Source of the DNA: Acorus gramineus
Lineage: Eukaryota; Streptophyta; Magnoliopsida; Acorales; Acoraceae
Assembly (NCBI GenBank): GCA_030737835.1
Contig: JAUJYN010000064.1
Coordinates: 1 to 64,000 of the forward strand
Reading direction: 5' to 3'
DNA length: 64,000 bases
Shown here piece after piece: positions 15,001 through 27,000 of this stretch (position 1 is its first letter; every line of letters starts with the position of its first letter). The position numbers and the translations under genes are program-made. The notes beneath the pieces are model-generated. The model was not told the origin of the DNA. It ran no database searches and saw only the letters and a list, made by a program, of their open reading frames with translations.

Positions 15001-18000
15001 ATGTCAATACCATGTAAAAGGCTACTGAAAAGAGGTATGACATTAAAATGACAGTTTAATATCAAAAGAAAAAAAGAGTAACAAACTGAAAATGGGTTAA
15101 TAAATTCAGAGCACCTAGCCAAAGAATTTCATAGCATGATACATAAGTTTTCTAGTAAATAAATGCATATATCAGATCACAAAAAAACCAGATTAATGAA
15201 TGAGATCGTTTGGAGAAAAAGTGAGGGAGTGAAAAATATTATAGTAATTTTTTTAAATAGAAAAGAATCGTCCTATAAAACATGGTCATACAATGTTCAG
15301 TCATCCATAGCCGGACCATAGCCCCATGAAATCTACAAAGCAGAACAAAGCTCATGCAATAGTAATGACTGTAATGAAGATCAGAATGCTAAGGTGGATC
15401 ATGCATGAGTGGCAAAACTATGAAATGTAAATCTAAAAATGAACATTTTAGAAAAAAACTGAAAAGTAATATCAATAGAGGACAAGGAGTGGGAATATCA
15501 TTTAATTTAAGATACAGAAAGAAAGGTATTCTGGCTTGCAAACATGAATGCATAGGATACCAAGCTTTTTCTGTTGACAAAAAGAATCCAACTAACATAT
15601 CACATAATATTCCTTTAGAGGATCTTTCATTTCAAATTAAATTTCTATGAAGGAACAGTATATATTTAACCCATCCACTACTAGATCTCGTTTCATATAT
15701 CAGACGTATTCTCCAACAAGGATGTAGAAATCACAAGAAACCAAAACAAATAAGAGATATAAACCCCTCAAAATGAGACTTGTTACACCATAGCTTTTCA
15801 TCATGAACTTTTTACACTAAACAATACAAGGTCCCCATAATAGCAAATTGAAATTATTTAAGTTCATTTTAGTGTAGTGGGTGATTTTGTTTTTATTTTT
15901 TGGAAAGAGGGAACTTCCCAATTTATTTTAACTAGAAAATTAAAGGTGGTATACAAAATAGTCTCTCTTTTTCTTTCTTTTTTCTTTTGGAAAAACAGCT
16001 CGTCAATTTACCAACTGGATTAATATGTGGGGAATAGAGACTCTGTTCGTTATTACTACAAAGTCTTGAAGCCGATAACAAAAAGCAAGCAAAAGTTAAA
16101 AGGGGAAAGAAAGTGTAGTTTTATCTACCTCGCTCTTCAAGAATGAACTCAGACCTCTCCTCAATTTCACTCAGAACCTGCAAATATTGAATTAAAAAAG
16201 GGTGAATTATAAATTGTTTGATGGCTATCACTGCAAGCATATGTTCAGAGTTCGCTACATCAATAATATGGTTTTATGAGGCACATGCTGCAGCAGGCAA
16301 GGTTGTTACTCAAGTTATTACATAACAGAAACAACAAGTTTCAGGATGCTGGACAAAACGTCAGCCATTGAGACAATTGAGATGTATTACGAATGTGCTT
16401 CTGAACGGGGAATTAATGAAAATGACTACTGAACATATCTAAAAACCATTGGCATTAGTTCATGGTTGAGATGGAATATGAAGTCATCCAAAATATGCTA
16501 TGCAATTTTCTATTTCAGGTGTGCATTCTTTGAAATTTTAATATTCGCAATTCAAATAAGCCTATCTCATACAACAAAACCCATAAACCCACTTTTAGGG
16601 TGTGACAGAGTTATCCGTCCCTGATAGCTATACTAGGATAGATAACAATCCATGTAGAATAAGAAAATTTTTGTTTGGTTACCTTTTCTGTTTATTCTCA
16701 TAAGGAAACGTAAAAGTAAACTTTTTCATGGTTTTGTTCACTTTAGAAAAAAAGGAGGATAAGTAATGGATAATAATTATGACTTTTATATGACAAGTTG
16801 ACAACTATATCCTCCATAAATTGTTTGTATTTAGGAATAAATGTGAGAGGTGTGTGATATGATAGATGTGACATGTTTTTTCAATGCGCGTGAGGGTGTT
16901 AGATTTTTTTTTTTTTAAAGGACACAGAAAAGCATTTTTATCCATTTGCATAGAAATCCAATCCAAAACATTGAAATCATATCATGAACAACTTATATGT
17001 TGTGCATTAAAATAAAAAAAATAAAAAAACTTAGATGTTGTGCAATGGCATTTGTTAAGAAAATGTAGGATCCTCTACTTTAAAGAGAAACCCCCAAACA
17101 AGGTGAGATTTTGTGGAATGGCATTATGGGAGCAATACAAAAATTGCAATGCCATAATGGTAAATTTGACTTTTCACCATATTATAACTTGGTCTGACCT
17201 TCGTTTTTCCATCTCCTCATAACCCAATCAGGCCCCGCTCTTCTCCCTGCCCTGCCCACTTAACACCCCCCCCCCCCCACCTCACAGTCCATCTCTTTCC
17301 CTCCTCTCTCCTCTAGCCTTTAGACGAAGAATCATTGATAGGAAGGTGACATCTCTCTCCCTCCCTATCTCTCTTTCCCTCTCCCCTCTCCCTCTTTTTC
17401 TCTCTCCTTCTCTTTCCATCTCTCTTACTTATTTCACTCTCTCTCTACCACTCTCTTTCCATCTCTCTCTCTCCTCTCCCTCCTACCCTTCCTCCCCTCC
17501 CCACCCCCCACCACCCCGTCTTTGTCTCTTTCTTCGTCCTGACCGCCTTCCTCTTTCTCCCCCCTTGCTCTCTCTCTAACTAACCTGTTTTTTCTCTCTA
17601 AACCACTTGTGTATTACTTTTGAAATCGTATGACTCATATTATTTCCAAAATACCAAATATCAAAATGGGACCACTGGAGACTCCCATTGGATAAGATTC
17701 AACTGATAGAAAAGTTGGCTGACATATAATCTACATCACAAATACAGATATAATTGCAAGACATATATACATCACAAGAAACAACTGTATGTTGGACATT
17801 ATGGTTGATAACTAATGAAAGACTCAACAATGGCAAGCTGGGAAAACAAAACATTTGGGCAGCCAGTGCTAGACTTTTGAAAGCCTGATGCACCCACATT
17901 TTGAAAGTTGTCAAAATCAGAATAAATTGGGAAGGGAGATTCCTAGTGGCATAAAAGAGAACATATGCTAAAAAATGGGGTGAGGGATACCTAATGTCCC

Positions 18001-21000
18001 AAACCGCTCTCTCATTTTATTTTCCTCTCTTGTACTGTCATTTCTCCATTTTACTCCTTGTAGTTCTTACAAGTTTTCAATTACATGCTAACCACAATCC
18101 ATTTTTCAAAAAAGACGTTTTTTTTATAATCAACCCACACCCGAATTCCCTTATTCCTTTTGTAGCATGTAGAGGCATCTATTTGTCAAATCAAAATTGT
18201 TCACAATCAAATACGCAACAAGAGGATATTTTTATATATAATTTACCAACCTATTTATTCCAAGCTTGAGGGTAATTGTGGAAATTGTTATAATTTTGTT
18301 TTCTTTCAGTCATATGCAACGTGAACATTGAATGCACATTGCAAACCCAACTTTGGCTAGTTGGCTAGGACCTCCCCTCTCTGTGAAGGGTATCAAATCA
18401 CAGGGAGCACCAATCAAAAAAAAAAAACATTGGATCCACATTGTTATTTCTTAGTCACTACTAAAATGCGATTTGTTTAGGGGCATACTGATCTTTTGCC
18501 CATATGCCCGAGTAACTGTAGAACAAGAATTGGCTGCAGAATGTGCAGTGGACTCACAGACCACTCTCATGTTCATTTGTTTTATCTTTGCTCTCCTCAC
18601 TCTGTTTTTTCTCACGAAGACAACTTGTAATTTTTGAGAGGGAGATAACCAATTACTGAAAGAATGGGGTACAGACTACAGTGCCAGAAAAAAGAAAACA
18701 TATGGATATAATTCCATCAAAAAAAAAAAAATTACCCGCTTCAATAGAGCTTCAGAATGTTTGCGCCCCAATTGTTCATGTCGCAATGCATCAGCAGCTT
18801 CTTGATATTTCTCGTACATTTTAGTCAGCTAAAGTAAAAAACAACAATGATAAATAATTAACAAGTACCAATTTAACAACCAAAAAAGGGATACCTACGG
18901 TATTTTCAAAAATAAAAATAACTAAATAAATAAATACAATTTTAAAAAGGCAAAAGTCATAGGTAAAGGATCGTTTGTGGCAAGCCACAAAGTAACCTCC
19001 AGTGCATGCACCAATTAGAGGTGGTGTGCCCACCTACGTGGCACACCACCAGGCTGGCCACAAGCTGTAACTAGACAAAGCAGATCTGATCCCAAAGGCA
19101 TAAAAGAAAAGAATTTTAAAATGAAGCATAAGCTCTTACACTCCATCCATCCCGGGTAAGGGAAGCTGCTAAGGCTGTCCCAGAAATATTCATCAGCATC
19201 TTAGGAACAAGCTTATGATTTCTCTCATCATTGATATCCCTTCAAGTTTTAATCAACCCAACCATGAAATTAGCATACAGAGTGCGCAAAAGAAGAAGAG
19301 CATTAGCATACAGACAATTCCAAATGCAACCTATGAAAATGTCAATAACTAGCACATTGAAGTGTAATTTTGACCTCATTACGAGAAAAAAGAACATGAT
19401 ACATGCAACATAAATTATAAGATCCTGAATGAAATCTACAAGTAGTCTTTCAAAAATGACTGTCAATGTAGCAAGAAGTGATTTTTGTTTGGTTGCGATG
19501 CTATCTTGAGATACATCATACACACTTGGAACATATTTGAATACTGTGGCAGTCTGATTCAAAAATAGAAAATAATCCCCTGTTTACAAATTTGCTAACC
19601 CCATTCAAGGTTAACAGTTTCTTTAGGCATTCAAGTTAGACACCTTTATCCAATATCAAACATGTGTATACTAGTAATTAAAGAACAACAATAAAAGTTC
19701 ACCATGTGCATACAATGACAAATATTATGAAGCTTTAATTTTGTTTTCTTTGACAGAATATTATGAAGCTTTAATTATTTTTTTCTTTGACGGAATTAAA
19801 TGGAAAATTATGAAGTCAGCCATGATATGATGAACATTTAAAAAAATTGGTGGAAATTCTACCACCTTCATTCACATAAAATAATAGCAGTGCAATTCCA
19901 AGAGAAAAGTATAAAGCAAAACATGAAACAAGCAAAGCCAAAATAGAAAGAAAGTTATACGGAGAAGAGAGGAGAGAAGTAAAGTAAGACAGAGAAAGCA
20001 TGTCCATCAAGATTAGACAAACAGATGATGAGAGATCTGCTCTAGTGATCTTCATCCATCCAGGATACCAAAACAAGATACGATGAACTGCTAGTACATT
20101 ATTCTCAATTTGTGTGTTTGATAACACATGAATTAAAGGATCACTTAAAAAAAAATGAATCGATGTATCAACGCTTAAGAACATAAAGTACCAATAGGCA
20201 TTCATAAAGTTGGAAACATACATTCCTTCTGTAAGAGAGCCCATTTCTGAACTGGTTATGGGTGAAAGACCCCATTCATTAGCCCTTCTAGCTTTTTCAA
20301 GTTCCATTTCACACTTTTCAAATTTCAGTTTCAACTCTGCAACCTCCTAAACAAGTTTCACAAACACCAAAAGAAAAATAAATTATAATTGGTAACTTGA
20401 TAGAAATTGGCAACTTAATAGAAATTTCTCATTTTGAGTATGACAAAACAAATAAAACGAGATCATGAGATATCCGCCTTTAAACAATAAGACAAAAAAA
20501 GATTAGTACATATAATATGAATAGAAAAATAAATTAAAACAACAGTTTGAATAACATATTTAAACAACCACTAAGATCCCTTCAAGGGAGAAAAATAACA
20601 CCACCTTTTCATTATCTCTCTTTGTTGATGCTTCCTTTTCAAGTTGCTCTTTGTAATCATTTTCAACTTGGCTCAAATAAGTCTGCAAGAACAACAGAAA
20701 TCAAGAAGAGAAAACAAAGAACGAATGTTATATGGCAAGTTCTAGCCAGAATATATTTATAAAGCACCTCTAAAGCTTTGATCACACCCTCTTGTTCTCC
20801 TGCCTTTCTGGACCATTCGTCAGCACTCTCTTTGTACAGTTCAACAAGCTTGGAAACCTTTGAAAGACCAAGAGTATATCAACAAAGAAATCTTCAAAAA
20901 AGGAGCATATGGTAAGTGAGCACATACATGCTTGCATGTAAAAGAGCACATACATAAACACATTGTACTTCACAATAGGTTTATATAAACGTCTAAGTAT

Positions 21001-24000
21001 TTAACATAGGACATGTACAATATAATAATCCCATCTACATTTGAATCAGATGGCAATAGGCTGAACAGGGGAAAAAACAATCAAGAGGCACCCACGCAGA
21101 AACAATCGACTTGCAGATTTTTTTTTTTTTTTTTGGAGAAAAAGTATACATTCTACCACATTATATATATTGGTGTATAAGGCTAGCAGAACAAAATGAA
21201 CTTTCATGCATAGAGTGCCACTCAAAAATTAATAAAAACAATAACAATTTAATAAAATTGTGCACTCTCACCTTTTGCCCCCCCCCCCCCCCCCCCCAAA
21301 AAAAAAAAGGAACATTAGGTTGCAAGGTCATGATTATTTTGTGGGAAAAATGATCGGTCATTTACTACATAACCCAAAGGCATTAAAGAAAATATATACA
21401 AAAGTGATGAGAAGCATCACAATAAACAAACTGTCGGTTACAGACTCACTCCTTGATTACAAGTCTACCACACACAAAACGAACCGAGGATGTGCCTGCA
21501 CAACAACGGCTCCAATCAGAAATAAATCTCTGCACAAAGTTTCACACTTTTTCAAAACAAAATTAGCCACGGCAGAATGTCACATGTATCTAGCCAACCA
21601 TTTCGCTAAGGTCGTCGTCGCGATGATAATTTGATTCGTCTTTTTGCTCCTATCTCCTTTCTTCTTGAGACGTTTCCCTACCTCCTACATTTGCTCGAGG
21701 GAGGTGAAGTTCTGATTTGAAGCAGGTCGTCTCTCCAAGAACCCTCCAAACAAGTTTGGTTGTGGGGCATAAAAGGAATAAGTGCTTCGTAGTATACACC
21801 TGAGAACCACAAACGCCAAAATCCATAGGGTCCACCTGGCCCACCAAGATCTGAAAGCTTTATTGAGGAGACTCTCTTGGTACAAAAAGCACACAAATTT
21901 TTGTAATTTTAGAGGTACCTTGATGCCCAAAATTTCTCTGCTCTTGGCTGCCAAAGATGCATCATAGGGTCGATTTCTTCTCCACCAATCATATCCCCAC
22001 TTTACCGAGTACCATCTAAAGGATGAGGCAACTATCTCACCAAGTCTGCTACGTCCTCCAGGATGCCAAAATGTTGAAGAAGGTTCAGAAGAACTAAAGT
22101 ACTCATCTTCCTCCTCCCGGAGATTGCATCTCGTCACCACCTCCCAATGACCGGTGTTACCATCTAAATTCCAGAAATCTCTGTCCAGCCATCCTGGTTC
22201 ACATCCATCATAAAGATCCTCACAAAGTGTTCCCTCAAAGGACTCGAATTGCACCATACAAAAAACTATAACCAGATCTGATCCCCTATACCAGTTTTCC
22301 ATGCAATAGTCTCACAAAAAGGCTCTATTAGGCTTCCAATGTCTTTCCAGATCTTCGACGATCTATAGGAGACTGGTGGGAAAATGGAATGAGTGTGAGA
22401 ATTGGAGCAATATCTTGCCTCCACAACCCTACGCCATAGAAGACCACAATCTGATAACCAACTTCAGAGCCACTTGCTAAGAAGAGTCGACTTGATATCC
22501 TTGACGCACATGATACCCATACCACCACATCTTTTCCTATCGTAGATAGGGTCTCAATCAACTAGATGGCCTGGTGTTGGGATTAGACCCATTCCAAAGG
22601 AATTTTATCCTTATCACCTCCATCTTTTCAAGGACACCCTTGAAACTTAGAATAGAGAGAAAAAGAAAAGTAGAAGGTTTGAGAGGACCACTTGGAGGGG
22701 GTCAATCTACCCCCCATGCTCAGTAATCTGCCAGCCCACCCTTCGAGTCTTCTAGAGAATCTGCACAAAACCGCAGTCCAATCCCTAGAGGAAATGTTCC
22801 TAGTGCTCAGAGGGAACCCCAAATCTCTAATAGTAGAGACTCAACCTTACTCCCAAGGACCCGAAAACGTCTGCTAACCTCCTCATACCATTAGCCTCCA
22901 TATTAATCCCAAGGATCGAGCTTTTGCTAAATTTATTAAGAGATCTGAGAGAAATCCAAAACATCTTACTACAAACATGATACTCTGAACCGACTACACA
23001 TCAGCCACCCAACAAAGTAACATCCGCGTACTGGACGTGAAATAGGAGCGGCCCTCAAACACTGCATGGTTAAACCACGCACCCCTCCTTTCACCTCAGC
23101 CATCATCAGCATGCAGCTCAAAGCATTTGTCACAATGATAAACAACGGTGAGAGAGGATTGCCTTGTCAAAACCCTTTCTGGAAAAGTCATGAAATTTGT
23201 GACGCCTTATTTTTTCACTGTTAGCTTTTGGCGGGATGAGGGTGTCCTTGTCTTTTTTGAAAAAATGGTACGCATCCTACCTCAATTTTATCAAGAGAAG
23301 TGCCCTAAGATACAAAATCACATACATCAACAAGAACACCAAAAAAACCCCAAAGGGGGAAGTAGAAGAGGTATCTACCCCCACACTCCCTCATACACAA
23401 CCATACTAGCAACTACCGTTGAATAACAATTTGATTTCCCATAACCAACACACTAGTAGCCCCCGTGTAATGAACTCCCCAATCTTTAATAAAACATTAT
23501 GTCGACTCCCAAATATTTTCCACATCCTCCCGCTCCACGGAACAAAATGTCATTACACGTTAACCAAATGGCCCACACAGAAGCAGGCACAAAGGACTGA
23601 AAAACCTTCACCGAGACACTTCAATTCCCTCTTTGCCTCAACTTCCTAGGGTGAGGGTGTCTATTAAATGTGCTCCTCTCCCATTGGTCCTTTTTCCTCT
23701 CTTCTTTTGATACAAATTCCTTATCAGCAGCCATTTTGCTAGTTCAAATGTATTTAATGTTAGTTTTTTTTTTTTTTTTGTTGACAAAGATGCATGTCAC
23801 TATAATCTTTAGTCAATATACATCAAGTGATGGGTTTGTCTTTTATTTTTAGCGATCTTCCATGATAAAAAACCATAGTCCAACATTAAAAGATTAAAAA
23901 AAAAGGTGAACACCCCAATAAAAAACAAAAAAGGACCCCCTTTAATCCATATAAACTATCAACTGAAGAACCATCAACTAGTAGAAGAGAAACTCGAAAC

Positions 24001-27000
24001 ATTTTATTGTTCAATCAGTAATTTGCCACCTACAAATTCCACTCTGCTTGCACATGCATAAATAAAACTGACCCCAATGCGTGATAAAGTTTTTGTTGCC
24101 TCCCATATGTTCTCGAAGTAAAGAGTCACTCCTTTGAATATCACTTGATCATGCACCAATCATATTGCCCATACTCCTGCTAGTGTGATCTACTGGGAAA
24201 TTGTCTTTCTTACTTCTATCTCCTCTGGTTTTAGGCCTTTTCTCAGTGTGTATTTTGTCTTTTCAAGCTCATATAATACGAAGCCCAGATTGCATACTAA
24301 TGACCTTCAGCAGGACTTTGGATACACCTTTACAATGAGGCAAAAATCAATAACATTACAAAAGTTGATTTTTAAAATCTTTTTTTTTTTTTTTTTTTTT
24401 TTTTGCGGGGGGGAGGGGGGGGGGGGCGCACTGGTATGAATCCTACCACTAAATTTTATTAATCAAAGTGGGGTACAATTCCAATATACAGGAAAAAAAA
24501 ACAGAACAGGAGAGGAAAAAAAAAACTAATAGATGAGATATCTACTAGCTGAAAGCAGCCCCTGCCGCTATGCTCCAATCACAAATTTGCCCTCTTCCAC
24601 ACTCACACTCATTTGCAGAAATGTAAGCTAGCAAGCAAAAGATTGTTAACTGTAACATAGACAAAATAATTTTCAAATTTCCAAAGCCAATAAAAAAGAG
24701 CGCTAGAATTTTCTAAAGAACTCACAGTTGACAATTCAGCAGAAAATCGTTCTTCATTTACAGCAGCAGTTTCTTTCGATGAGCATAGCGACTGCATCAT
24801 GTCAATGAAGTGAATTAAAAAAAAAGGAAACGATCAATACGACACAGACATATCCACATTACAAAAATATCATACTTCTTCAGTGGACGTGAGTCTTGTT
24901 TCTAGTTCCCGTACTCTTTCTTTATGCCAGGTCAATGAGCTGGTACATTCGTTAATTTTTCTATCCAGCTGAGAGCATAAGCACACAATCAACAAAATAG
25001 TGTCAAATATAGAAGTGCATGACTAATGGACTAGTGTCAGATGCACTTACATCAGCAACTTTACCAGACATTTCTGCTTCAAGACTCATTTGATTCTTAC
25101 GAACTTCAACAAGGTTATTAACTTTTGCAGTCAACTCCTCATTAAGCCATGTGTTATGCTTCTCAATTAATTCTTTCTCCTGTAAAATTATATACATGAC
25201 ACCCACTATAAAACTTAGAACCCGTGATGGAAAAGCTGCATTTCTGCATAATCGATTTTCCAAAATAAATTTGCTGAAACCAAATGTAGCAGTACGGCAT
25301 TGCAAAAGGTCCACATGTATAATTTTCCTTTTCTTGGAGAGAGGAGGGAACCCATGAATTTGGACAAATAAGGTAAACATCCGAAGTAAGATAGGAAAAG
25401 ATGAGGCATTTTCTCAAAGAAGAGAATAAAGACAAAATAAATGCCAAAAGAGCTACCTCACAGAAAATGATCCATCCCAAACCATACCAGTTTTATTATC
25501 TACAACATCCATTACAATTATCAGAGCCAGTTTACTTTAGATCTTCCCCTCCCTTTGTTTCAATAGCACTGATCCTACTTTGCTTTCCCCTTCTTAAGAT
25601 GCAATTAAAGGAAAACTTTGTGTTATTGTCCTCCTTACTTCTTCTATGAATCCATATCAAAAGTCAAAATAGAACTATACATATTCTACTACTAATGACA
25701 CTAACAATTTTTTTGGAATAGAAGGTAGGGTCACTAGGATTTATTAATAACAATAAACAACTGTACCACGAATGGAAAAGATGGGGAAAAGGACTGAAAA
25801 ATGCTCCCTTGATAAGGCATGTTCCCACACAAAAGAGGAATGACATGACTGGCATTTAGCAAACTAACAACAAGAAAAAACAATTCTAGAACTAATATCA
25901 TAATTGAGAGATAATGACCACCGTCAAAAAAAAATAAGCAACATCCAGGAACCTGTGAAAGACGAGCACACGCTGCACGACAACGCTCCAATTCAGTTTC
26001 AATGTCATGTAATCTGGCCTCTTTCTGAGCACGATTCTCTGATAAATCAACCTTCAACACATGGAAAGAACAGGTGTCAGAGAAGGTATTACTCATTTCA
26101 ACATATTTCATTGCATATTATGGCAATTAATATAAGTATAGCAATAGTAATGGATTTCATAAAAGAGGATAATTGCATGAGCATGAATCATATATGTAAC
26201 AGAATAGATTGCATGGGGTCAGCAATCGGGAAAAAAAATCCATGTTCTGTTGGAATCCATCAGTTAAATTCTAACAAAATAGATTGTACCCCAATATATA
26301 ATTATGTGTAAAAATGAATTTTGGTGGTAGGGTGGTAGGGTTCATACGACATTCCCTAAAAAAAAGGAACAAAAACACCTCATAATGCCTCATTTAATTG
26401 TTTTTTTTTTTTTGTATATTAAGTAATGACGTCCATCAAACAAAATGGAGAGAAGGGATCACCTATAAGAAAGAAAACAAAAGAAGGCAAAAATCAAAGA
26501 AAAGTCGAAAGCCCTCATTTAACATGAAAGAAAGCCCACATTTAACTTGAAAAAATTCCATCTAGGGTTTTTGACCTGCATCAGCCGAGGAGATCATTCT
26601 CAGAACTTTTTAAAAAGCTAAATTTCCAGCATTGGTCATGCATGCAGTGGGTTGGTGTAGTTGGCCCATGTGAAAAGATTATATTTTCAAGTGTATGACA
26701 GTTTACATAGAGAATAATTGGGCTAATATCATTTAACACTTGTGTGACTGGGTGAAGTTTATTTCGGGGTGGATTGTGGAATTGATTTCGGAGGCTTAGA
26801 AGTGGGGGTAGGGTATATTTGTTTCTTGTAGTTTTCTTCTTCTTCTTTTCTTTTTTGTTTTGGTTTAAAGAAATCTCTCAACTCCGTAAGGTTAATCAAG
26901 AGAGTCCCAAATTCCATTCAAAAAATACAATTCTCTATCCTTTTTTCACCAAGAACAATCAACGTACAATAGTTGTATGAATAGTATTATAATTGCTAAC

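Noticed and set aside
17346-17579. 77-codon Ser/Leu/Pro frame
   Set aside because: It is the translation of the CT-rich tract in NUA intron 11.
21685-22302. 205-codon open frame as an independent gene
   Set aside because: It contains the LINE zf-RVT lead block, and neighbouring frames give the preceding reverse-transcriptase motifs in order.
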